Part shown: piece by piece, positions 10,296-21,500 of the stretch
How positions within the stretch are numbered: position 1 is the stretch's first letter
How the letters are laid out: the number at the start of each line of letters is the position of its first letter
Source of the DNA: Symbiodinium natans
Taxonomy: Eukaryota > Sar > Dinophyceae > Suessiales > Symbiodiniaceae
NCBI GenBank assembly: GCA_905221605.1
Contig: CAJNDS010001613.1
Span: 650,185 to 714,184 of the forward strand
Direction of reading: 5' to 3'
DNA: 64,000 bases
Translations under genes and position numbers: made by a program
The notes under the pieces: generated by a model
Database searches by the model: none
What the model was told of the DNA's origin: nothing
Seen by the model: only the letters and a program-made list of their open reading frames with translations

Positions 10296-11627
10296 ACTCT
10301 GACAGGTTCTACACGTCTGAAATTATGCTGGCGATTGAGTACTTGCATAGGTGGGACTCCTGCTTGGCTTAGGAATGCAGATTGCGCATGGCGACCCGTT
10401 GGTGCAGGCTGAACATCATCTATCGCGACTTGAAGCCGGAGAACATCTTGCTAGATGCTGAAGGTGTCGGCCCGATGCATGTGTGTTTTATTGTTGCACT
10501 TTTGCCAGAGAAACCCTTACTTGCGCAACCTGAAGGTCACGTTAAACTTACAGACTTTGGCCTCAGCAAGGAAGGGATTGAGGAGCGTGTGTGGGAGAGC
10601 AGAACAAAACGGTTTGACATTTTGTGAAATCTGAGAACCTGGCAGTGCCACGTGCAGGACAATTTTTCAGCGAAATCCATGTGCGGTTGAAGCCTTGGCT
10701 TGGGTACATTGTGACCAATCATTGCAATCATTGCAATCATTGCAATCATTGCAATCATGGCGATCATTGCAATCATCGCGACCGTCGCGCTGATGCCAAG
10801 GTACTCCAGAGTACTTGGCACCAGAGATTCTAGACAAGCGGGGCCACGGCAAGGCTGTCGATTGGTGCGCCTGTCGATACCAAGCCCTCTTGCTTTTTTC
10901 ACAAGATGTACGCAAGAGTTGCAGCCACATGAAGCTGCGACGGAGCTCCGGGAGCTGCGGAGGCTGAGCTGGCTGTGAGCTCCCAAAGTTCAAAGACCCA
11001 GCAAAGGAGCACAGGTGAAGCAGGGAGCAAGTGTGGACGCTGAAGTCAACAAAATTCTGCACCCCATGCCCTTGAGAATTCCCTGCTTCCAGAATCTTTT
11101 CCAAAGTATCAAGCACTCCTACGAGCCCCGCCAGGTACTCCTTGGGTGCACTTATGTACGAAATGCTCACCGGGTGGCAGACTTTGCAATTGAGGTTGAA
11201 GGCTGCATGCGCACATGAGTACACCTGTAGGGATTGAATTAGGCTGCCTCCGTTCTACACGCGAGACAGGGATAAGCTCTTTGAGGTGATCCGGCGAGAT
11301 TGTTGCAAGGCTGAGGGAGGGAGAGCTTTAGAGCAAGAACGTCTGGGTAATAAAAGCATTTTCAGAATAACATGTTGAACTGAGAGAAGCAGAGCCGTGT
11401 GCATGCGTTAGCATGCATAAATGAATAGATCAACAAATATGGCCAGCGCATTCGGCGGGGCGACCTGACGTACCCATCGTACATCACGTCCACTGCCGGG
11501 ATCCTTCAATGCTGTGTAAAGAAGCTAGGCTTTGAGTTCTGAATGCTGTTGCCTGGTAGCCATCCTTTATTGACGGTGTTGCTGAGCTCCCAGGCCAAAA
11601 ACCTTCTGCAGCAGCTCCTCATGGGAG
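10296..11627 (+). CDS. AGC-family protein kinase, middle exons (C-lobe)
   Basis: Second block of the kinase that starts at 2926. Exons: 10296-10350 ([15 protein letters not shown]), 10408-10463 ([17 protein letters not shown], catalytic loop), 10536 to about 10622 ([18 protein letters not shown] motif, then a C-terminal TFCG), 10801-10864 ([20 protein letters not shown] motif), 11135-11172 ([14 protein letters not shown]), 11243 to about 11296 ([18 protein letters not shown]), about 11450-11490 ([10 protein letters not shown]) and about 11577-11627 ([15 protein letters not shown]). Introns here mostly begin with GT. The junctions near 10590-10620, 11296 and 11490 were not settled. Residues continue the N-lobe block without a gap, so 3789-10295 is a true intron. 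The next kinase exon is at 14891. Confidence 0.92.
10717..10792. repeat. Nine-base ATTGCAATC repeat in a kinase intron
   Basis: Eight or so copies of CAATCATTG lie in the short intron between the DFG and APE exons. The last units are degenerate (CGATCATTG, CAATCATCG). Confidence 0.9.
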
Positions 11628-12252
11628 CACGGCACCTACACTTGAGGTTGCGTGTGGAAGTTCGACAAACTTAGCTCACGCGGTGGCTGGAGTTGCTCTT
11701 TTGGCCGGTGGGGTCCCTTCCGACCAGCCATTGGCCCAAAGATCGGCCAGATTTTTGCATCTGAGCCATCGTGGAGATTTTTCAGATCCCCGAAAAGCCT
11801 CTGCATGCCCTGCAGCTTGCAAGAAATAGCATAGCGCTGCAGCTGGCGAGACATGGAGCTTTGTCGCAGCATCCTCCGCGGCACAGGGTCGCATGCTACT
11901 CTTTCGCGGCTGCTCGTCGTCCCCGAGCGTCCTGGCCAACAACGCCAAGCCAAAAAGCTCAACTCTTCAATCTTGGCAAGCAACTGCTCCCGCTGCCCTT
12001 CAGGTCCCAGTTGCGGAGCGTGGAGCCTTCCAGGCTCTGCCGTGTGGTCTGGCTTCTGGGCAAGCAGGTCACGGTCAAGACTCCGGAACCCTTGGCGAAA
12101 TCGACAGCTGCCAAAGCTGAGAACCCACGTGAAGCGCAGCGTGCCGACTCTCAGCAACCTGAATCTGGTGTACGGCATGATCCCGATCTAGGACCGGAGT
12201 CCCAAACCTTTCTAAGAATCCCGGTCAGTGTTTTGAGCTTGCAGGTCGGAAA

Positions 12253-14852
12253 GTGTTGCTACGACTTCGACCCTTACTGCTTCCTACCTCCAGCAAAGAC
12301 GTGGGCAATATTGCCTGGGCCTACGCACGAGTGCACCTGGCGGACACGGACTTCGTGCCAGCAGCTCAGAAGAGCTCTGGATATGAAGGTGTGCCTGTAC
12401 ATGTCTTGATGAGTCTCTTAATGAGCTTGATGAGTCTTGATATGAAAGTTGAGCCTGTCGATCTTAAAAGTCTGAGGTGTATTTTGTTGAGGTGCTACCA
12501 GGACTTCCATCCTGGAGATAGCGCGGCTCAGGTGCACTTGGAATACCATGCTGCCTCGCGGAAGTCTGCCTCGCGAAGTCTGCTTCGCGAAGTCTGCTTC
12601 GAAGCTCCGTGCGAGAGCTGAGGTGGCATTGGCAAACCTTCTGTGGGCTGCGGCTGTTGCCGGCGTGCCTCCAAAAGTGTTGGGAGCTTCACTGATAGGA
12701 GCCACGGAGAAAGTGCTGGCCCAACTGCAGGGCGCAGAGCTGGCTCGCTGTTTGTGGGCGCTAGGCCCGAGCCTCCAATAGCCTCAGATTGAGAACACCG
12801 AAAGCTGCCAACACCCCCCTGTCTTGAAACAGTCGCTGTCGCTGCCCTGAAGGATCCATTCGACTGCGGCATTGTCTTTTCTCACGCGCTCACGAGGTCT
12901 CAGCAAAGGCGACGACGCAGGATTTGTCCAACGTGATTTGGGCTTTTGCACGAATCCAAAGCTCAATTCCCGGTGTACTCTTAAAGGAACTCGAGAGTCG
13001 AAGTCGTCGAAGCCCATTAAAGCTCAGCGAGCTGGTTGCTTCCACCTGGGCTCTGGCTGAGACAAGGCTTGCCTCCAGCGCCATCTGGCCGAGCGTTGCT
13101 GAGTCGCTGGAGCATTATCCAAGCAATCCGCGCGCATTAAGCTCCTTACTGCGGGCACATGCTGTGAGTATGGTCAGACCACCAGCAGCACTGTTGAAAC
13201 TTGACTTTCGAGGTACGAGTCCACAGAGTCTCGCCAACTCACTTTGGGCGCTGGCCAAGTTGCAGCTTAACGAGCTTACTTTGACCCTGGACAACGTCGA
13301 CGACGTACTGACATGGCTCAACAAGACACCGAGCGTGTTCAAACCTGAAGAGTTCAGCAGCTGCCTCTGGGCAATTGCGAGTATGGAAGACGAGGTTGCA
13401 GTGGTGGCCTTTTTCCAAAGACTGCAGGTTTCAAACTTCAAATGCCTTGAGGATCACCACTTATCGCAAGTAGCGTGGGCGTTTGCTTCCGCAGGCGTGA
13501 GGCGTCCGGATGTCATGACCTTACTAGCTTCAGAGATTCTGCGCCGCCAGGGCCTTGGTTTACAAGCCCTTGCGAACATTAGCTGGGCATATGCGACTCT
13601 TGGAATGTTCATGCACGATGACCACACTCTTGCGAAACACCTGCTGATGCTCGCAGAGAGACAGCTGCCCAAAGCCACGGCGCGGGATGTGGACTCCTTG
13701 CTGGGGCTCCTGTGGGCTCACCGTGATTTCACCACTGTGGGTCATACCAAAGAGTATTTGACGGCGATCACAGAGAGGCTACGCCAGCTGGGCAGGGACT
13801 TGGACGACTGTCAAGGCAAAAAAGGCAAGATGGGCAAAGCACAAAAGAGACAAATGAGGTCACAGAAGTCACAAATACTCCCTCAGGCTGAGGAGAGCAC
13901 AGAGAGCACAGAGAGCATGCCTAGAATAGTGCTGCAGGTGCCAGGGGTGGTGGCCATTTTCAAGCCGCCTTTTTGGGAGGTAGATGAGGCAGGAGGCAGT
14001 ACGCATGACAAAGCACTCTCCGGCTTCAGTCAGGGGCTTGGCCTTGGACTGGACGGTCTCGGTGGTCTCGATGGTGTCGATGGACTCGATGGATTTGGGC
14101 CTACACATGGTTTTGTTAGCCGGCTGGATGCTCCCTCGAGTGGCCTCCTACTGCAGGCCACGAGCTTCGAAGGGCTTTTCTCGCTTCAGGCGCAGCGCGA
14201 GCTGGGAGAGCTCGAGCGGGACTACGTGGCGCTTTGCCTGGGCTGGGTTCCAGGCGATGGCGACATCTCCTTTCGCTTGCGCAAGGTAGGCCGAACTTCA
14301 GTCGTATCAAACCATGGCCGACCTGCTTTGAGCAGGGTCAAGGTACTTGCACATTTGTCTCACAAGGGGCAGCAAGTATCCCTTGTTCTTGTACGAATCG
14401 AATCTGGGCGTATGCACCAGATCCGCGCACACCTGGCACACATGGGCTTCCCAGTCTGTGGAGACACCCGGTACAGCCGGCAAGAGCGGCAACAGTGGCA
14501 AGTGGAAGAAGGGCACGAAGGGCACGAAGGGTCCGAAGGGTCCGAAGGGTCCGAAGGGTGCAAGGGGCCAAAGTGGCCCAGTGGCCATTGCCTTCATCGT
14601 TACCGTCTGGCCTTTACCGACCTTACGGGGCAGCGCCACGAGGTGACAGAGCCCTTGCCACGGCGCCTGGCCTCGTTTCTGGAAGTGCTCCAAGAGCACC
14701 GTGGAGGGGAGAACATCAGGCCTTGGTTGTCGCATTCGCCCCTCCAGGGCTGGGAGGCTGTACACAGGAGCTGGGTGCCCTGCGTGCCGCTGAGAAAAGG
14801 AGACACGGAAGCCGAAGAAGCTGCGAAGCTTCAAAGCTTCAAAGCTGTCTAA
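12253..14852 (+). CDS. OPR/FAST-like repeat protein fused to RluA-type pseudouridine synthase
   Basis: The main exon runs from about 12895 to the TAA at 14850-14852, with upstream exons at about 12265-12370 and about 12615-12780. The N-terminal part has about ten helical repeats of about 38 residues with the signature LANxxWAxAxxxx (examples: VGNIAWAYARVHL, LANSLWALAKLQL, LSQVAWAFASAGV). This is typical of organellar RNA-binding OPR/FAST-type proteins. The C-terminal part is an RluA/RluD-like domain: VVAIFKPP, the catalytic Asp in SRLDAPSSGLLL (Asp codon 14127-14129), RIESGRMHQIRAHL and GDTRYS. Low-complexity insertions GLDGLGGLDG and EGHEGSEGSEG interrupt the domain. The likely role is pseudouridylation of an organellar RNA recognised by the repeats. 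The 5' end is unresolved. The gene lies entirely inside the kinase intron of about 11628-14890. Confidence 0.88.
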
Positions 14853-14890
14853 CTTCTAAAGTTTGCTCTCAATTTGCTTTGTGTTCCAAG

Positions 14891-16222
14891 GATCCTACCA
14901 AGAGACTCGGTGGTGGCTCCAAAGATGGTGAGGAGGTGCGGTCTCGACATGTAGCACCAATATGAAACCGGTAGCCGGTAGCTGGTAGTCTGCAAGTATC
15001 CGACATCCGCCTGAAGCATGCCGCAGGTGAAGCTTCACCCGTTCTTTTCGGGTCTTGACTGGAACGCCATCCAGCAGAGAAGAGCTGCATCCTCGGATGG
15101 GCATGCGGGATGATCACATTTGGTGTTTTTGCCATGCGTCAACCTTCGGCAAGGTAACGCCGCCATTCAAGCCCAACATTGCAGAGGCTCTGCTGGCATT
15201 GCCTGTGCCACATGTGCCACATGTGCCACATGAGATGTCTTGGGGTCTGAGCTGCACTCGGCAATTTGGGGCCATTGCCGAAAGGGTTGTCACAAGTCCG
15301 AAACGCGGCCACGGCAGTCGTTGGCAGTGCAGGGTGGCGACGTGAAGTATTTCGACAAAGAGTTTGTGGATCTTCCGGTTTGGACCTTGGTCGTCACTTG
15401 TAACGATCGCGAGTAATCACGAACAGCAACACGCAGGTCGTTAATTCTGAAGTGGCGGACGGCGCCCACCTCCGCGATGTTAACCACTTCGAGGCGCAAG
15501 ATTTGGCTCGCATCGCCGTGCAGGCATAAGCCTTGTGCTCACAGGAATCATGTAGTTGTTTCGCAATACATCTCGATACTTCTCAATACTTCTCAAGACT
15601 TATAATACTTCACAATACATCTAAGCGCATCAGTGAATTCCAGTTGCGGGGATCGTCAAAGGTCGATTCAGCGCTGGCCGCGATTCAGACCACGGTTCAA
15701 GCGCATGCGATGAAGTTTTCGCACTCGCACTGTCCATTTTAGGGCCGACGAGTCCACACGAGTCCACACGAGTCCACACCCGGCGCTCATCATCTCCTTG
15801 GCTTAGGGTTTATTTTGGGTATCACATTCATCATCTCCTTTCAGCATTGAGGCTTTAGGGTTTCTTTCATCTTGCATTACTCAACTCCTTTTCAACCTTA
15901 GATGGGCTCAGGGTTTCGCAAGGGGCCGACAGGGTGGGAAGTTGTTGCTTGCGAAGCTATCGGTGCGCGAATCCACCGGGCACGTGTGTGAAGCCCCTGT
16001 GCGCAAATCCGTCGCAATCCGCTGCGAGCGCATCCGCCGGTTCGGTGTGCGAATCCGGTTTTGCTGGTGCGTGAATCGGTTTTCCAGGGCCGAGTTTGTC
16101 TCGAACATGGTGTACGAATTTTGGCAAAGTCATTGTACATGCCCTGCCCTCAATCGCACCCCAGCCAGGGCTTCACCTATCAAGCTCATGACCTGGAAGA
16201 ACGCCCGATGGTCGGCGGCTAG
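14891..16222 (+). CDS. AGC-family protein kinase, 3' exons and regulatory tail
   Basis: Last block of the kinase. Exons: 14891-14935 (DPTKRLGGGSKDGEE), 15027-15083 (VKLHPFFSGLDWNAIQQRR), 15154-15183 (VTPPFKPNIA), 15333-15377 (GGDVKYFDKEFVDLP), 15437-15493 (VVNSEVADGAHLRDVNHFE) and 16169-16222 (GFTYQAHDLEERPMVGG, TAG stop 16220-16222). Together they give the end of the kinase fold, the AGC tail and the hydrophobic motif FEGFTY, which is split across the last intron. Donors are GT, GC, GA, GT and GC, and all acceptors are AG|G. The motif order is that of S6K/SGK/Akt-type kinases. The first exon of this block starts only 38 bases after the stop codon of the nested RluA fusion. Confidence 0.92.
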
Positions 16223-17020
16223 CCTGAGAAGAAAATTCGCTGAAGAATGATGCAGCGGCGTCATGCTGTGTAAGACTGCCTATAGTGACATAGTGTGCAA
16301 TAAGATTCGTCGTCTTGTCAGTTTTCTGGAGAACGACGCCCCCCCTCCTTCTTCACAGTTTCCTTCGCACCTCGCCAGAGGCTAACATGACCTCCGAGGG
16401 TTGCGGTTGTTACAGTGCTGCGCTCTTAGAAGCGCGAAGTTAGGAGAATGCCATTCGTGGACCAAAGGTGATCGATGGTCACGAATGACCTCAGTCATTC
16501 AACCTAGCAGTATATTTCTGTAATCCAGATGCCTTTTGCCACAGAGCTAGCTGATCTTGCAACTACTTCATAGCAAGGCATGTAGGACACAGCTCGTTTC
16601 AGATGCTTTTGCTGTTTCGATCTCTGCCAAAGAGCCCACGATCGGAGTGTTCTAATTGCAGAGCAAGAATTTGAGCAACACAACGAAATACATCGTGTGA
16701 GTAGCTTGGCAGAGTTCGGCTCTGCCTGAAAGTCGCACACTTTCACGATCCCAGAGGCTTTCTGTCCCTGTACAAAGAATGCTTAGCTAAGGCTTAGTTG
16801 CCATTGCTGGCACAGCTTATTGCGCCTAGCGGAAGCAAGCTTGATCAGCAATACAGGCGTGCAGAAGGCAGAACAAAGCGTCGCCAATGGTCGTTGTTTT
16901 TTTCCCCACATCTTTGTGTGGGGTTCTTACTTTTGAGGCTGTCCCGCCTCCTCCTCCTCCTCCTCCTCCGCCTCCTCCGCCTCCTCCACTTCATGCACGC
17001 ACACACCATGACTCACTGTG
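16223..17020. other. Intergenic, no gene recognised
   Basis: About 800 bases follow the kinase stop. There is a TCCTCC run at 16945-16990 and no supported ORF or RNA gene. Confidence 0.6.
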
Positions 17021-17300
17021 ACTATGACTCACTATGACTCACCAACGTACCACACATCCCACCAACGCACCACACACCATCTTGCCACGCTATGCACCAA
17101 CACGCCACACACTGATGACTCACTATGACGCCATACACCGATGACTCACTATGACTCACCAACGCACCACACACCGTCTTACGCTCCACACACCATGACT
17201 CACGATGACCCACACACCATCTTACCATGCTATGCACTAACCGCGCCACCAAGGCACCACACGCCATGACTCACCATAACTCAGCAACGCACCACACTTT
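17021..17300. repeat. Degenerate CACCACACACC / ACTCACTATG minisatellite
   Basis: Interspersed short units (ACTCACTATGAC, CACCAACGCACCACACACC, CATCTTACCATGCTATGCAC) recur irregularly over 280 bases. ORFs on either strand are repeat artefacts. Confidence 0.85.
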
Positions 17301-17304
17301 AGCA

Positions 17305-17645
17305 ACCCCTGGGGCCCTGGACCGGTGCCGCGCGCGCCTCGGGAACGTTGGCGGGCGCGACACTTAGGGGGCCCGGACCTGTGAAACGTTGGCAGGCGCG
17401 ACATTTCAGGGGCCCTGGGGCCCTGGACCGGTGCCGAGCTCGCCTCGGGAGCGTTGGCAGTTGGCAGGCGCGACATTTTGGGGCCCTGGACCTGTGAAAC
17501 GTTGGCAGGCACGACATTTCAGGGGCCCTGGGGCCCTGGACCGGTGCCGCCTCGGGAACGTTGGCAGGCGCGACATTTAGGGGCCCTCGGCCTGTGAAAC
17601 GTTGGCAGGCGCGACACAGGTGTTGTTTGTGCTGGGGCCCTGGAC
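17305..17645. repeat. GC-rich minisatellite (GGGGCCCTGGACC / AACGTTGGCAGGCGCGACA)
   Basis: Two blocks alternate, with deletions giving units of about 50-100 bases: GGGGCCCTGGACCGGTGCCG and GAAACGTTGGCAGGCGCGAC. There are at least four full repeats. It abuts the telomere-like array on its right. Confidence 0.9.
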
Positions 17646-17649
17646 CGGC

Positions 17650-17957
17650 CTAAACCCCAAACCCGAAACCCTAAACCCTAAACCCTAAACCCTGAACCCC
17701 TAACCCCTAAACCCCTAAACACCTAAACCCTAAACCCTAAAATCTAAACCCTGCCAGCGCGTGCGCCAGTGTGAGACCCTACACCCTAAACCCTAAACCC
17801 TAAACCCTAAACCCTAAACCCCAAACCCTAAACCCTAAACCCTAAACCCTAAACCCTAAACCCTAAATAAACCCTAAACCCTAAACCCTAAACCCGAAAC
17901 CCGAAACCCGAAACCCGAAACCCGAAACCCTAAACCCTAAACCCTAAACCCTAAACC
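17650..17957. repeat. Interstitial telomere-type array (CCCTAAA)n
   Basis: About 40 heptamers of CCCTAAA occur with variants CCCGAAA, CCCCTAA and CCCCAAA, interrupted once by a 30-base unique stretch near 17750-17780. A C-rich strand reading left to right is the orientation of a left chromosome end, yet genes lie on both sides here. Degenerate CACTCACTC repeats follow to about 18060. Confidence 0.93.
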
Positions 17958-18391
17958 TCACACTCACGCAATCACTCACTCACGCGCACTCACTCACACT
18001 CAAGCACTCACTCGCTCACTCACTCACCCGCTCACTCGCTCAGTCTCTCACTCATATTCACTTATAAACTTTTTGCGAATAGATAACTTTGCATGTGGGG
18101 TTCTCCGGTCCTTTAATTGCTTGTGGCGATGGGCCGAGCTGCACAGGGGACGTCCGAGCTTTCAGCTTTCAAGGGCCGCGGAGCTACACCACGTTACACC
18201 ACGTTACACCGCGTTACGCCGCGTTGCACCACGTGTCACCACGTTACACCACTTTACCAAGCATTTGAAGGTCCGTCAAATCATGCGTTATCTTAATTTT
18301 AATTTAACGCTACGCGACCCGCCTCGGCCCGGCCCAGCGCGTCCGCGTGAGCATGGTGATTCCGCAGTGCCCAAGTCGCTGGAGCCCAAGC

Positions 18392-18545
18392 AATAAGGTT
18401 GGGTTTTGGGTTTAGGGTTCCGGGCTTAGGGAGGGGTGGGTTTAGGGTTCAGGGTCTAGGGATTAGGGTTTAGGGTTGAGAGTTGAAGGTTGAGGGTTGA
18501 GGGTTGAGAGATTAGGGCAAAAGGTTTAGGGTTTAGGGGTTTGGG
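18392..18545. repeat. Degenerate TTTAGGG-type array, opposite orientation
   Basis: Imperfect GGGTTTAGGG, GGGTTGAGGG and GGGATTAGGG units make up 150 bases of G-rich telomere-like sequence, pointing away from the CCCTAAA array 440 bases to the left. Confidence 0.8.
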
Positions 18546-21500
18546 GGCTTCGAATTCAAGGTTCAAGATTCAAGGCTTAGACTCTTCGCTTCGTGTCAGC
18601 TAATGCATCCCCGCGTGCTCGCACCAGTTGAGCCTCGAGCCCTCAAGCCAGAGTGCCTTCCGCGGGGGGGGGGGCAGAGAGCGCTTCAACTGCCTCTGGT
18701 CCTGGCGAGCCGTCGCTTGCAGATCCCGGTTGTAGCCATTTGAGGCAAAAAAAGGGGGCCGACAATTGGTTCTGGGTGTGGGGGGAGGATTTGGAGGGGG
18801 GTGCCTGTTCTCACAACCTATACACCTTCGGCCCGAAGGCCTCGGCGGATTTCTCAGACGTGACATGACTAGACCAATGATCTGATTTCAGCCCAAGGAG
18901 GCAACAGATTAATCAGCTGCAGTTTCTGAGTCAAGGGTCGGCGTTCAACGCGTCACATTGGACGTCTTGAGGGCCTCGAGGCTCCAGCGTAGCTGGAATT
19001 ACAGTAAAAGTGCACGAAACTTTCGCGAGCCTGACGGGCACCACTATTTGCCTTACCATGACGATGGTGCTACGCAGTGGTGATACAAAACTTCTGACTT
19101 GTAGCTTCTATGCGTTGCACGAGCATCTTGCTTTCTGGATGATGACTTCTGCGGGGAGGAGCCGCCTGAACCCGGATTTCATGCATTTCCATTTTTGCGC
19201 GGCGATCCTGGGCGAGGCTTAAGCCAACAAAGTCAGAGCGAAGTCAGCCCCGGAGATCCCGAAAAAGAGGAGACAAATGGAAACTTTGCGCAAGCCCTCA
19301 GTCACAGTGTAATCCATGCTTTGTGAGACCTGCACGGACATCGATCTGAATGGTCCGACCTTTGCTCGTGGATGCAAAGATCTTTGACATATCTTTGACC
19401 TTCCCTGTCAAAGATGGGGTAACGTGAGCATTCGATGTTATTGCATCAGCTACATATGTGAGCATGGCACCTGCTGATTATTAGTGTTGTCTTTGTTGCT
19501 TTGCTGATATTTGCTTACTGCGGATGGTAGTGTGTTGAGGTGCGTTGTTCGCTGCTTCTTTTGCCTGTTCGAGTCTCAGGAGACAGCTATGAAACATTCC
19601 GAGGCAACCGTTTCATTTTGAAGTTGCACCAAGACTACGGTTCGAAGCAAGGTTCCTGCTCTCTTTGGAAAGGATGCTGTTGTGGCGATGCACAATCTAA
19701 CCAACAATGACTGCCGATGAATTGCGGATAATTGCGGCAAACAGTTTCAAATCGCTCCAGCGTATCAAACAAATCGCTCCAGCGCATCAAACACGCGGCT
19801 GGTGGACACGGTGGTTCTGTCTGCTTTAAATCTCCGAACGGCCTGTCATGGGGACGTAGGCTTACGGTGTGCGAAATTCGCGAGGCTCAATACTGGTGAT
19901 GAGGGCTACGGTTGCTTCACAAGGGTGCATTACACGATGGTGCGATCCGCTGCTATCCTCATCTGGTGGACCGGTTAGAATGTGTTGCCACTGGTGTGCT
20001 TTGTTGAAGCTCCGCGCGTACCCGTTTTTGGTCCTGGAAGCTTTATACAAGCATTGAAGTTCCATGAATATCAACGATAGCGAAAGTTGAACGTGCATCT
20101 GTTTCGCGAGAAAAGGGAGCGTGCAGAAGCCGGACACGTGCCATGAATCTACGTCCATCGTGGTCAAACCACAAATGCCTAGCCGAATCGTCCAGCTTGA
20201 CGCAGGTGGGCAAGTCAACAAGTTGCGTCTCGAGAGCGCGTGGATCACAAGCATGGGGGCCCTACGCTTCCATCCGCGCAACACAGCGGCATGTACGCCG
20301 TTTCGGGAACAAGCATTTGGCGCGACTGACAAAGCCACATGACGGAAGGGCGTAGCCTTCTCCGGTCAGGATGGTTGTGGCATGTTGTGGCGTGGACGGC
20401 GAAGAACGAGCAGCCATGCGACGGCCTGCAAAGCCCGCCATACGCTGGACGTGGCAGTCGTGTTCTCGAAACTTTAGCTTGAGTCCGGATGCCAAGAACC
20501 ATAAGCCTTTTGATCTCCCCGGACGCTCCGCCTTGCATGCGCGTGGCCGTGCGAGGGGCGCTGGTGCAAGCGTTGATGCGCTTGCGAGCCCAGCAACTCG
20601 CATGCTATCAGCACGTCCTGCGAAGCACGGCTCCCATGGGTGGCCGGGCATCGGCTTTCCGACGAGGCCAGTGGATACAGTTGTTCCCGGGAGCTCTCGG
20701 GATCGTCGGCGAGTGCTCGGGCGGCTGCTGCTGTTGCGGTTGTGCCAGCATACGCCTCGAGCAATGCGGACGGCGCGGCGCCCGTCAGGTAGCCGTTGCT
20801 GGGGCCCATGCACATACTTAGTGCGTCTTTTAGTTCTCTTAATAGTGCTTTTGTTTGCCTTCAAACGACCTACGAAATGAAGACAATCAGATTTCTATCT
20901 TCCGTTTATTTTATTATTAATAAGGGCTTCTAAAAAGGCATAAAACAGGCCAATGGATGCCCCAAGATACGTTTATTTCGTGCAAACACATCTTTTCCTT
21001 GTGCTTACATTATTAATACGTTTATCCCCTTTCATTAGTTTAGAAATTGTATCACGCGTGCTCAATTGTTTTTAGACCGTCCATTAACCTGACGAGTGAA
21101 CCAGATGAGAGCAGTGAAGAGAACACTCTTTTTATTGGATTAGAAATGAACGCAACATGTGAAGTGAATGCGTGAATACAATAATAAATGAGAACGAAAC
21201 AGAAACAAGATTCATGGGGCTCTTTATCGAGGGGTTGTTTGAACTAGAACCGGTACACAAATCCTTTCCAGGCTTATTCTCCTTCTCTTCTTCATTCGCG
21301 CTGTTCACGTGCTAATATTACTATAAGCTCGCGCATGAATATTTGTTAAAAGCGCGCGAGCAAAGTGAACAAGAAGAAGAAGGAAGAGAAAAATGCCCCA
21401 TGAAAAACACAAAATTTAAATGAACAGGCGACACAGGACCACCTGAATTTGGGCAAGGGCATGAAACGCACGTTCCCGATGTTGTGCAATGTCGTGCCAC

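Noticed and set aside
20262-20880. Overlapping ORFs of 170-200 codons on both strands
   Set aside because: Composition-driven; no family motif on either strand.
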